DNA of 64,000 bases. It comes from Ciborinia camelliae (lineage: Eukaryota > Ascomycota > Leotiomycetes > Helotiales > Sclerotiniaceae). Of this stretch, positions 34,239 to 45,480 are shown one piece after another (the stretch's first letter is position 1; the number at the start of each line of letters is the position of its first letter). Made by a program: the position numbers and the translations under genes. A model generated the notes under the pieces. It was not told where the DNA came from. It was given only the letters and a program-made list of their open reading frames with translations, and made no database searches. The stretch covers positions 2,752,288-2,816,287 of the forward strand of contig JANPYM010000001.1 in the NCBI GenBank assembly GCA_025890175.1, written 5' to 3'.

Positions 34239-36136
34239 TTATGCATATTCCCAAGATATTTCGTATGGAGGTAATTCAAAACCTTGCCATTTCTCGCCGT
34301 AAGGATTGGTGCGTGATCCAGAGAAGAAACCGTCTTGCGCTCTTTGGATAACGTTAAGCCATGATGATGGTTCAGGATTTTTATACCACTAGAATTATTA
34401 GCAAAAATCATCAACATCAATAAATTGAGTGAACATACCTGGTTATGAATATGATATGTCCATGCGCCACGAAAGAAATTCTCTAAAGTTCGATTTGTAG
34501 GTGGGTAATTGTCCTCCTCAAATTTGTATTCGGCTTTGCTCAATGCTGCTCGGTCGAGAGTCAAAGTTTCAAGACCCTGCTTCTTGGTTGTTGTTCGTTC
34601 TACTGCTACAGCTTCTCGTTTCTCAACCTCTGCTCTTTCAATGGATCTCATTTCCCAGAAATGTTTTGACTTGGTATCCGACGCAAGCTTCAATTCCGGT
34701 CCATCATAACTCTCCCATTCATCGTGGTTTGGGAATGGTTTCTTGCCCTTAAACACTTGCCCATAATCCTTGATACATGGTACTGTACATCTTCCTAATC
34801 TATCCCAATTAAATTCGGTCCAGATCGGGTCGAAAGCGGCTGTCTCCAGCATGTTAAATTCTTGGTTTCGGCGATCTTTCACGGCCATTACACCGATGAT
34901 CCGAGGATGAAAATTTAGCCCCATTCTTACACCACCTCGTAGAAGATAGGAGGACAAGGACGAATTGGCTGTTAATGACATCACCGCGGTGTTATAGTCC
35001 CCAGGACTGGGGTGACCTCCCCAACGTTCTGCAAATGCATGTTCGTCCCCAATAAGCAATGGACGCATATCTCGTAGCATGACAACGTCCATATCATAGT
35101 AAGATCCTCCATATATATGTAAGATGACGAATCTCATTGCATCTGAAACAGCGACGGGCAAGAAAGTCATCTGCTTTTTTGATAGGATCAACCATTCCTG
35201 ATTGTTGGAGTCTCGTATAAGTCCATCTGCTACCATAACCTCGTTTTTGGCGTTAGGTTTTCCTGGAGTTTTGTAGTATCCACGTCCATCTGTGTTATCT
35301 CCAGGTGGTAATGGTATCCTCGAGGGAAAGTTCCACAATTTCAAAGTGATGTCTCCCCTTTCGACGAATGGCAAGAATCTCTTAAATAATGGATCGCGGG
35401 TCATAAACCTATCGATTGCATTTGGGTCCCTATCCCCATCCAACCATATGAACAACCTAGAGCAAGGAAGGTTTTGGGTGTATAAATAACTCTTTATGAA
35501 AAGCTCCACTCTCCAAGTCGCAGGGCCGGTCCAGTAGGTATGATAGGGTACAATTGGGCCATTGCATTGACCAGAGGATGACTGTGAGTAAGCTTTCTGC
35601 GATGGGTATTGCGCCAAAGAATTGTCCTGGCCATCAGAATTAAGATATTCTGCCAACTTGGGGGGCTGTTCGCTCGCTCGCTCTCCCTGCGCTGGCATGT
35701 AATAATATTCCTTCTCGCCCTCGTCCATGTACTTTAAACAGTCGAAAACGTATGGCATTTTCTCAATTTTATTGTATGACCCTCTACATTCTTCCACCAA
35801 TTTCGTCAAGTTTGCAACTGTATCGATATGCGGTCGCTTTCCCAAGTAATCGTCCTTTGGTACAACAAGACTCTCGGGTCTATTAAACCAATTCGCATGT
35901 GGGTTGATCTTGTCAATTTGTAATTTCGCTGGCGGAGGGGGTACAGATCCAGAACCATGGTCAGAAGGTAATTCATGGAAAACTGCGGGTTTCTTGTAAA
36001 GTTCCGATGGCGATTTTGGGAGGGACCCTTTTTGAAAGATGAGAACTGCTAAGTATAACGTCCCGTATAACGTCAGGGCTGCAAGAACACTGTTCATCAC
36101 TCCGCAGCAGGCCTTTGCCCAATTTCGTTTCGCCAT
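34239..36136 (-). CDS. Type II membrane glycosyltransferase with DXD motif
   Basis: Model: complement(join(34239..34388, 34439..36136)), 615 aa. A short basic tail and one hydrophobic helix near residues 12-34 (GVMNSVLAALTLYGTLYLAV) give type II Golgi-type topology. The catalytic region has HTYWTGPATWRVE, RLFIWLDGD and the nucleotide-sugar/metal site GGSYYDMDVVML (DXD near 347). Near the end is GAWTYHIHNQ-WYKNPEPSSW, the last part joined across a 50-bp intron. This matches the fungal Gly_transf_sug / alpha-1,4-glycosyltransferase-like group. Donor and acceptor cannot be read from sequence. The last exon (49 codons) is confirmed by phase and by the sense of the joined peptide. Confidence 0.88.
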
Positions 36137-39100
36137 GCTGTAGTTATATTTGTTGGTTGGTTCGTTCGTATGTGCGTGTGTCGATGGAGGGTTTCTATGA
36201 GGTGATTGCTGGACGCAATTCTTTGGGGATTTGTTTCAACTGAAAGCCATTAAGAAGTAAATGGGTAGTACGACAGTTCGAGAACGAAGGATATTATTTA
36301 TTTTCTGAATATTTAAGTAGGCTATGCATCATGATACCGTGAGTTGTTGATCTTGGTGGGTCAAGTTGGACTTTTAATGCAAAAGGTACATGAAGTACGA
36401 GGCGTACTTACGAGTAAATTCCAAGGAGTGAATTTGGTTACTAGTTGGTAGTATGTAGATTAAGGACTGAAGACTCTTGGGATAGAAATTAAAAGAATCA
36501 AGAAATAATATATAAAATATCTGTACTGAGAAATGAATTGTAGAATGAGGGAATTCAAAGTTTTTAAGTGTACCGCGTCCAGCCAGAAGGAGAGTTTGAT
36601 GGAAGGAAAGGGTAAGGGCAAGGGTGGACGAAGGATCAAAGTCAAGCACTTGAAGTAAAAGGGGAGAGATTAAAGATTGTCTTGTCTTTAGTGAAGTTTG
36701 GTGAATTTTCGAATCTAGATCCAAATGGACCAATGAGAGAGAAGTATTTTGAGCGCTGACAGGGAATAACTTAGTTCAGTTACCCGTGCGATGCTAGAAG
36801 GTTGTGCAGTGCAGTGTTTAAATTTGGGTATGTTGTGAGATGTTTAAGTTACGCGTATAGTATTTATATATAATATACATATAATATATGTAGATATATA
36901 AAAGATATACCAGGTAAATATCATGTTTATCTCAACTTAAAATATGATTGCCTACCTATGTTTTCAGCCAACATGAGATGAGAACACCTACTCATCAATG
37001 GCAATGGCAATGGCAATGACAATGGCATCCATACAGTAGTTTGTTTGATCTTTGATCCTTGGGGGTTCGAAGATTTCATGGGGTGGCCAAGACTGGGGTA
37101 TTTGTCGCGTACCTACCCCTAGCATTCATATTTAGATGTTGGACGTACCAGACTCAATGGATTAATATGGATACCAGACTCAAATAATCATGGGGGGAAG
37201 TCGCCCTACCTTATTATATTGTGGGCTGGGTGTTACACCGTATAACACCACATATTTGACATTTGATATGCATAGGTAGCTATTAGCTATCTAGTAAGTA
37301 GGTAGGTAGTTAGTTATCAATCATACAAGTCATGTAATTCGTGCTTCTATTACTACCTACTTACGACGGGTTCGGTTTCTCAACGGGCTGCTGTGCTCTG
37401 CAAAACGCCGCAGTGTTTTTCTGTTTTTGCCAATAGGTCTGGTAGGTACCTAGGTAGCAAAATATATACCTATAATATGACATATCTGATTCCTTCCAAA
37501 TTCCAATTCACCGACTACCAGTCTTGAAAATCCAACCTTCCCCTTCATTTTTGGGATAGACCAATCATATTTTATCAAAGACATCTCATCCCTTATTCCT
37601 TTTTTTACCTAGGCTTACCTACCTAGATACAAAACCAACTAACGCAGCAATGCAGTGCCATTTGCACCGCCCTCCTGCTGTGCTTCTCGAAGTGAGTTTA
37701 GCTGTCAGCTTTGATCGAGTTGGTTTAGATTGTTGATTGTTGGTTCAGGGGGAAGGGAGGAGGGGATGATTTTTGATGGGGAAAAATTAATAAAGTGAGC
37801 AGAAGGAGGGGTGGGGGTTTTCTGAAATTCGGATGTTTTCTTTGGCAAATCATCTTCTTTAGATCCAACACAATGGCTCAATACTGCAGCGTAGATCTTT
37901 GATTTGCTTAGATATTCTCCGTAAATAAAAGAAATAAAAAGTCACATCCATCCATCACAAGATCCTTTCGGGTCAATTCTCCAATTCTTACACCATTTTT
38001 TCAAGAAACCCATAGATAGGTATGTTGATAGTCCATTTCTAGATATACAACCTACTCGTCGGATTGAGAGAGAAGTGAGTGAGATGAGAGGCAGTCAATC
38101 AATTTCAATGTAGGTACTGTACGTGTCAGGTAGATGCCGAGTGGTAGGCTCATTGATTGGGCCATTTGCCGACCCATAAATTGATTCTTTTCAGAATTCA
38201 CCAAGAAGCAGAAGCAAAACTAGCGTCTAACTAGCGTCCCCTCCCCCCATGTCACACGAATAAAAATGATCTTCATTAGGTATTTTTTAATCGTAGTAAG
38301 AAAAGAAAGCTAATCCAACATTTTCTCAATTAACACTCTTCTATTCAATCAACCTCTTGCTGCAATCAAACAAGTCTAGGCCGCATTTCCATGAAATTCA
38401 CCTAAAGGCTTCCAAACACAAGACGAGACGAAGTGCATCAGTACAGTAGTACTACTGACTGACGCGTGGTGTCGCGCAAACTTTGTCGCCGGAGTCCGTC
38501 TTTTCGTCACGCTCAGGATACCCAATTGGGTACGAAAGTACTGTGCCCTACATTCCAGCCTCACCGAAATCACATCCTTCAAAAATGCGCGTGTATCAAT
38601 ATGGATGTAGGATTCGCATCCTTCGTGTGGCAACCAAGAAATGGCCAGTTCAAAAAACGAGGCAGTTGGCAACCGCTGCATCCCTGCATGTGGAAAGATA
38701 TGATATCAGTTGTGGTATTTCAGGACAAATCACCGTCGAGTAGGTTGATATTTCATATTTTTTTTTTACATTTATCCGGATATTGATCCAGCCCGCAGCT
38801 TTGGAGCAGACACCTTGGAACACCTACTAGGTATGATTCCAAATTGTTTTCGGAATTCGCGTGTCACGTGTTGAAATGATCAAGTGATCATACCCCCTGG
38901 CACATTATAGCTTCGGGCAAGCTCTCGGTGAAGTCTATTCGGTATGGATGGTTGGTGCTGGATATATAGATTTAGATAGAGGTTTGTGGTGTAAGTATTC
39001 ATCATTCGGGAGATAGGCGCGGTCCTTGTGCCAACAGCTCAAGGGTTTTGATATGTTTAATATTGATTAGTGATATATATAGCGCTATTGATGGTTGAGA

Positions 39101-39163
39101 CTATCAAGCTAACGTTGTGTATACAGACTTCATAATGCATTTCTCCTTCGTAGTTCCCCTGAG
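36137..39163. other. Intergenic region, no supported gene
   Basis: About 3 kb containing the 5' side of the glycosyltransferase and, divergently, that of the hydrolase. A GGCAAT repeat is at about 36998-37025. Overlapping frames near 38376-38786 on both strands have no family likeness. Confidence 0.5.
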
Positions 39164-40499
39164 ATGCCACTTGTCGTCTACTTTCCACCATATCCGTCTT
39201 CTCCACCTTTACACCCGCCTTCGTGGTTGTTGAATTCATATCCTGTCCTTAACGTACCATACCGCTGGTCTCATAATCCTAGAAAATCATCTAGCAGCGA
39301 AAAATCACATTTATTCCCAATACCGCGTAAGTGATACTTCTCTCTAATGTTGTCTGAAAATGTGGTTTCCAAGCTTTGTAGACCCTTCAGTTGTTTATAA
39401 AAAGTCGCTGACTTCTATCGCAGTTCATGATGCACTTCAAGCCTACACTTGGCTTTTAGACAGCTACCTCCCATCCTTGTCACCTCAGGCCAAACCTTTG
39501 GACTCACCCCCGGCCGACTTGGACTACCCTCCATCCTTGTCACCTCAGGCCAAACCTTTGGACTCACCCGACTTGGACACCCATCCAAAACCCATCCAAA
39601 GACCACTTTTAATCTATGGATCCTACCTTGGCGGTACCCTAGCCACCTCGCTCGCGCTCACAGAATCCTTCGATTCTTCCTCCCTAGCAACCAAAATCCA
39701 TTCTCTCATAGTGCACAACGGAATCTTCGATTGGACTCCCATATCAACCACACCCGACCCCTCCAAGTCCCCATCACCAATCCCCTCTCTCACTCGCCTC
39801 TCATCCCCAGAATTATACGCCCATTCTCCCTGGACAACACTAACCCTCCACGCCCTCAAACCCGTCTATTTCCATCCCCCTCCCAAACCTTTGATCCCTT
39901 CGCCTCGCCCCTCCTCTTCTTCCGCAGACCCGGCATCCAAGTTCCCAAACGATGGCCCGTCCCCCCTCCTACCTCCCCCCTCCTAGAACCCTACGGCTTC
40001 TCCCCCCTATCCCGAATCTCCGCCCCCCGACCTACGGGATTCAAGCGAAATGCCCCCGGAAGAAGAAAAAGAAGAAAAAGAAGAAAAAGAAGAACAAGAA
40101 GAACAAGAAGAACAAAAATATGAACCCCTCAAAAAATCCCGCCAATCAAGTTTAATATTCCCCCCTCAAAAATCCACGCTCCAAATCCCAAGATCCCTAT
40201 TCACATACTCCTCCTCCTCCTCCTCCTCACCTGTTGAGAAGGAGGATAAGAAGACAAAGGATTCCAATATCGATATCAACATCAACATTTTCCAAACACA
40301 AGCCAAGGAATTAACCAAATTGATGAGGAGGAGTATCACCATGCAGGAATTGAGAGAGAGGGCGATGTGGGATGACAATTGTGATGCGGATGGTATTGCG
40401 GGGGCGAGAGTGGCTTGTTTGGAATTTTCGGATGGGGCTGGTTTGGAGGGGATAAAGGAGAGGGTGACGAGAGATTGGATTGAAGAGGGGGGGCTGTGA
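39164..40499 (+). CDS. Alpha/beta hydrolase-like gene, reading frame disrupted
   Basis: Exon 1 (39164-39326) reads MPLVVYFPPYPSSPPLHPPS and ends FPIP. A 55-bp GTAAGT...TAG intron leads into exon 2 from 39382 (PSVVYKKSLTSIAVHDALQA, then LLIYGSYLGGTLATSLALTE, the nucleophile-elbow region). The frame then breaks. The family-typical FDPFASPLLFFRRPG is read one frame off after a C run at 39876-39880. The C-terminal part (acidic KEEKEE tract, STLQIPRSL, LTKLMRRSITMQELRERAMW) returns to the first frame after a C run at 40023-40028. Either two compensating one-base changes or sequencing errors are possible. Read literally, exon 2 stops at 39986. An enzymatic function is only suggested by the fold. 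Confidence 0.6.
39471..39581. repeat. 60-bp in-frame tandem duplication inside the hydrolase
   Basis: The unit beginning ccatccttgtcacctcaggc (39471-39530) is repeated from 39531, the second copy lacking 9 bp. It doubles the peptide PSLSPQAKPLDSP without changing frame. Confidence 0.9.
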
Positions 40500-41002
40500 T
40501 GAATGATGAATGATAAATGATGAAAGATGAAAGATGAGAGGAGGTGAGATGCATAAGGAATGGAAGGTGAGGAATAAGAAGATTCCCAAAAAGAGACGTT
40601 TTGTTGCGTGGGGAAGGGGTACAGATGGGATAACATCACTGGATACTCCAGGAGGCCGCCTCCCTGACGGGGTTAAAATATCGTATAGTATTGTATGACA
40701 AGATAAAAGAATGGATATAAAGACTTGTATGTTTATGAGTAATGAATGGTTCTAGAATAATACATCATCGTTTTAAATTGATTTTGAAGGTCGGTCTACG
40801 GAATGAGCCTCTCTATATCTATATCCTATATCTACCCAATTTTGTTTTGAGTATGTCTACCTGAGTTTGTCCTGGATCTATATCTGTATCTGTACATAAT
40901 GTAAATCCGAATCTAAGTCTTTGATGTTCATCCATCTACACCACCCGTTTCTTTCTCCAAAATACATCCATCATATCCCCTTTCATGTTCTCTACAGGGG
41001 TC
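40500..41002. other. Convergent 3' intergenic region
   Basis: Lies between the hydrolase (+) and the phosphatase (-). It contains TGAATGATGAATGAT-type repeats just after the hydrolase stop. No gene is seen. Confidence 0.5.
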
Positions 41003-41872
41003 TCAAGCAACAACCTCCACCTCCTTCACCTTTTGTTGGAACCCATCCGTCTGCCATCCCATCTCAGCCGACGCCCTTAAATTCCTCTGTTCATCCGCCG
41101 TAAGAGGTTTCTCCGATCCCTTTCTCCTCTCTCTACTTTCTTTTGTTTCTTGAACCGAAGCGTTCGAATCGCTGTAATCAGCCGCGGAGAAATTGTAGGA
41201 GCGGAATTCCGTATTGGACCAGCCAGTGCCGACGAAGAGGGAGGAATCTTCCCACTATCATATAAGTATATTAGTAACTATTCGACCGGGAGAATGTGGG
41301 AAATGGCGGGGAATGAAGGGATGAAGGGATGAAGGGGAACATACGTCATCAGAAAAATAATGCAAAAAACCCCCATGCGTCACAATTACAATATTAACAT
41401 CTTCCATCCCCTCTTTCTCGGCTTTCGCTCCCAATTCTCTCAACCAAACTCTCGCCTCTCTCGCCCGCTTCTCAATCGCAGGCGCATTGGCATCCCATCT
41501 CCCTTTCTTACTATTCCATCCCTCAGTCACCAGACTCAAATCCACATTCTCTGCAAATTCTTCGGCGAGGGCGGCGGGCTCAGAACCCGTATCGCAGGGT
41601 AGTGTAGATGTTTCTTGGACTTCTGGGAGCGCGCTCACTTTGATGCCGCGGGAGATGGCAGTGGGGAAGGAATAGAGCGCTGTGTAGAGAGTGCGGCGGA
41701 GAGGGGAGGCAACGATGTGGGTTATTTTTTCGGGGTGCGGGAAGGTCTCTGAGAGGGTGCGGCATTGGGCTTTTCCGGTGTCGGTGAGGAGGGGGTCGGG
41801 GAGGGTGTGGTTTGCTGTGCAGAGGTTGTGGAAACCTTGGGCGTGGCGGACGAAGTGGAGGGTTATTGTCAT
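41003..41872 (-). CDS. Histidine phosphatase (phosphoglycerate mutase superfamily, PMU1-like)
   Basis: Model: complement(join(41003..41254, 41345..41872)), 259 aa. Near the N-terminus is FVRHAQGFHN, with the catalytic Arg9 and His10. The second catalytic His is His166 in IVTHGGFLHYFSDD. The phosphate pocket also includes SPLRRTLYTAL. A 90-bp intron directly follows this segment. The second exon gives WEDSSLFVGTGWSNTEFRSY, typical of fungal histidine phosphatases of the Pmu1 group. They hydrolyse phosphate esters; the substrate is unknown. It is a cytosolic protein with no signal peptide. The C-terminus is charged and ends in EVEVVA. Confidence 0.88.
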
Positions 41873-42459
41873 TTTGGTTTTGGTTTTGGTTGTCTATTTT
41901 TGGTTTGGTTTCGAAGTATCTGGCCGATTGTGCGTCGATGATGTATCGTAAAAGAAGGGAATCTTTACAGAAAGAAGGAATTAAGAATATGTATTCAAAA
42001 AAGTCTCCAAAAATGTACACGTCTCCGATTTCTAAGCTTTTCTTTCTCCAACCACTAATTGGTGGCCACAATTAGCAATTTATACAGACGAGGAATAAAA
42101 AGGGAAAGGTATGTCAGCCCTGTGATCAAAAATGACTCTTACATTCTGTTCTTCTGACGATAATGCGGAATTGCGCTTTGTAAGATGGACCTTGAGAAGT
42201 TGAAGTTTGTGAAATTGTTGCGGCAGACCGATAACCGATAATGGAGTACCAATGACGTGGTGGGAATTGAGACCGTGGTGGGGTGCAGGAGAAAACGCTA
42301 GGGGGAAAGCGAGGGCCTAGGTCGTGTGTATCACGTGAGCGGCGGATGAAGGGGTTTCACTTTCCTATATAGGCAATGCTATTCATGAACAGGCATGTCT
42401 CATCGCAATTGAATTCTAAAGAAAGACAGATCTACTGTACAAACGAGCAGAATGAAGCT
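41873..42459. other. Intergenic: promoter side of the phosphatase
   Basis: No coding frame is supported. The segment near 42300-42350 contains tatcacgtgagc, an E-box-like CACGTG. Confidence 0.5.
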
Positions 42460-42535
42460 CTAAAAACCATTCCATGAGTTTGAACCAGAACTACTCGTAC
42501 TTGATACTGAGCTAGATCTTTTACTCCTACCACCC

Positions 42536-43675
42536 CTATGCTGGTGAAGATACGTTTCTGTCATGATGTCTTGAAGCAGAAGTTCTTGATACTCGGGTCG
42601 ATAAGCTTCTATCACGACGGCTTCGGCTCCGCACTTTGTAAGACATGTGTCGCGAAATTCGCCCCTGTTTCGCTCTCATCATCTTGTTATATTTTGATAC
42701 AATGAATCCCCCGAGTATGTTGTAGTCGATGAGAGAGCGGTCTTGGTCGATATGCGTGGGGACGTCAAGCTTTGGTACTATTGAATTGGTTAGTACAGTA
42801 TAATTGCAGTAAACACCAAAAGCACGTATCATGGAAAGACCATGACATGGATTCAAACATACCCAAAGCTTTCCTATTCGCCACGATTCCGGACTCCTCT
42901 TCCTTATAATTGGTCCCGAAGACAAAATCCGGATATTTATCCGCTGGTCCACCATAGACTGTGAATGAAGTTTCATAAGATTGCCGACTAAGGTTGTCAT
43001 CCTCGCTTGGACACCAGGTTAGAAAAATGTGATCGTCCACCGCGCCATCAATTCCATGTCTTTCCACAATTCGACGATGAACAAAGCTATCTTTTCCTGT
43101 GCCGAATGCAACAAATGCACCTTGCCATTTGTTTCTTGCCCATATAGCAATGTTTGGTGGTAATCTCTCCTAGAGGTAAAAAAATATTCGTTAGCAAAGT
43201 GGAAATTGAACAGATTAGGTCTAAGGAAATGGCGGGATCGTGTTGTACTTACAGTGAGCTCATTATCTATCTCTGGCGGAGGGACCTGGTCTCCACATGA
43301 AGTCCCGTGCCTTCGCTGCTCATCTACGCTCGAGGTGTTCGGTGAACGCTGGGCAGCTGACGTTTGTGGGGAGAAATTTGGCGCCGAATTTTGCTGTTGA
43401 ACGTTGCCTTTCGATAATTGGTCCAAGATGACAGACTTAAAACCGTCGAGCTGTGAGGGCTGGATGAGGCTGGAGCGAGATAGTATGTCTTCTTTCAAGG
43501 TTTCCCATAGAGTTTGCGTTGAGTGACGAAGCTCCTGGCTCATCTGTTGTATAATCAACTCAATTACCAAACCGTCGAGATCCGCTGCTGCTAGGGATGT
43601 ATCTGCTCGATTGCTCGTGGTTTGGGGCGTACGACGTCTGTTTCTCGTAACACCTGAACCCTGATGGGAAGCCAT
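42536..43675 (-). CDS. Unrecognised three-exon gene
   Basis: Model: complement(join(42536..42777, 42863..43169, 43253..43675)), 323 aa. Exon 1 is Ser/Gln/Thr-rich with a helical segment (DLDGLVIELIIQQMSQELRH). Exon 2 is compact and globular (NIAIWARNKWQGAFVAFGTG, then DDHIFLTWCPSEDDNLSRQS). The second intron has a CTAAC branch site. Exon 3 begins VPKLDVPTHIDQDRSLIDYN. The predicted last 50 residues are Arg/Ser-rich and may be out of frame. A different frame at 42460-42675 reads AEAVVIEAYRPEYQELLLQD and ends in a Ser tract, and looks more like real protein. A missed small intron or a one-base error would join it. I do not recognise the family. Confidence 0.6.
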
Positions 43676-44707
43676 GATGAGTACCGAGGCTAAGCCCTAA
43701 ATGCCACCCAAAGGTATAGTAAATCTCACAGTGAGGAAAAGATTGATGTGGGTTACTACTTCGTGCTAAATTGCTGTGAGATCTTACTTTGTTGTGTAGA
43801 TGGGCAAGTTGTTTATATGGAAAGGAGAAGAAGTATGAAGGCCCTTTCGTGAATCATTATTCTTCATTATAATTCGAATTCTTTGACTCAGAGGAAATCT
43901 ATCGCTATACCAAGTCGTAGTACAAGGTTTTCGACAACTCAAGGTCGATTTCACAGTCAAAGTACAAGTTTTTTATCAATTCAAGGCGATTCCACAGTCA
44001 TGCTATCAACCTACTTCCTCTGTTCAACGATTCAGACTTCCGCGTTTACTAAAATTGAAGTCTACGGCCTTTTGTACCTTTCTTTTTCATTAGTGCTTGG
44101 TGTTATATCAGTGGTCTAAGCCAACTCCGCCGGTGAACAGCCATTTGTGGTGAGATTTATTAGAACTTAGAAGCAACAAAGAGTTCTCTTTTGTCCCTAA
44201 ATTGGCGCAAGATACACAGCAAGTATATCTATGCTGGTCAGCTTGCAGCATGTCTACTTTTAAAATGTAATCAATAGAAGTCGAGAAAAGGCCCTGAGCT
44301 TGGATATTAGAAGTAATGTGTATGATCTCAAACACCAACATAGCATGGCAAGATTTGATCATATACATAAACGCGGCTCATCGGCTTGAAATGTAATTCT
44401 CCAAACCAACTTTGCTATCTTAACATGAAATACACTGTTTCTCGTTTGTTTGTCTGCTTAAAAATACCCCTTCATAATGTCAACATCCAATTTGTACAGT
44501 TCAATAAAAACCCCTAATATGGCTCGATGAAACCGTTCAATGTTCTTCGTTTTTCTATACTGTCATCGGTTCGCAATATAATTAATCTTGTCCAAGATTG
44601 AGGTGCACAAGGATGCTCATTTTTGGGATGTATCTATTCATAGATATATGCAAAGCCAAAATGCTGGATGGAAGTTTTTCGCTGTTTCCAGTTTTATTCT
44701 TGGCAGG

Positions 44708-45279
44708 TGTTGGTATCAATTTGGTGGGTTCAAAGTGTAAAATACTTTATACTATATATATGTATATTGATTCTTGATTTCCATAATACTATACTAAAGT
44801 AATTTTTTATATAAAAATGCTAAAATACTAATTTCTAAACTAGTTCATATGTTACAGCTCATACGGTCGGTTCATACGGCCCCTATATACAATCACATGA
44901 TTGTACCGACAGTTGCATATCTACTTGACTCGTAACTAAGTCATTCAACCTTTGGTTGCATATCTACATGACTCGTACCTGATTCATTCAACCTTTGGTT
45001 GCATATCTACTTGACTCGTACCTGATTCATTCATACCTTTGGTTGCATATCTACTTGACTCGTACCGCTGATTCATCCATACCTTTGGTTGCTGTTGGTA
45101 TCAACTTGATAGGTTCAAAGAGTAAAGTACTTTATGCCAGGTATGTATGTTTATCTTGATTCTTGATTTCTATAATGCTATACTAAGGTAATCCCTTAGA
45201 TAGAAATGTTGAAGTTCTAGTTCCTAAGCTAGTTCATATACTACGGCCCCTATGTACGATCACATGATTGTACCGACAG
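44708..45279. repeat. Direct duplication of about 200 bp flanking a minisatellite
   Basis: Copy 1 (44708-44911) and copy 2 (45092-45279) both run from tgttggtatcaa through atgattgtaccgacag. Most differences are C/T or G/A transitions; copy 1 is the more AT-rich, as expected from RIP. Between the copies lie four 43-46 bp minisatellite units. Confidence 0.85.
44912..45087. repeat. 43-bp minisatellite, four units
   Basis: Units begin gttgcatatctacttgactc at 44912, 44955, 44998 and 45042. Lengths are 43, 43, 44 and 46 bp, with few substitutions. Confidence 0.93.
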
Positions 45280-45480
45280 CAGGTCTTAGCAAGCATTTTT
45301 CTCACTGTCACAAGATATCACTATTCGTAGGGCTGGCTATATACATTCGAAATTGCGAACTCAGTTGATATTGCCAATCACAATAGTAGGTAGTTAAGTA
45401 CTTGAATACGTGGCAAAAACGTTGATAAGGATAAAAACAAATTTAGGGCTGCCACTAAAACGAAAACGCTAAACCTTCCA

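Larger units (their letters stand above)
43676..45480. other. Intergenic region with duplicated repeat block
   Basis: The only structured part is the duplication and minisatellite at 44708-45279. A minus frame at 44108-44368 is not convincing. Confidence 0.5.

Noticed and set aside
38376..38786. Three overlapping frames on both strands
   Set aside because: No likeness to a known family, and the codon pattern is not distinct between strands.
39862..39936. Intron inside the hydrolase explaining the frame change
   Set aside because: It would delete the family-typical FDPFASPLLFFR segment and uses a poor GTCTAT donor, so frame breaks are preferred; kept open pending cDNA.
44108..44368. Minus frame of 86 codons
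   Set aside because: No neighbouring exon continues it in phase and the composition is unremarkable; judged chance.
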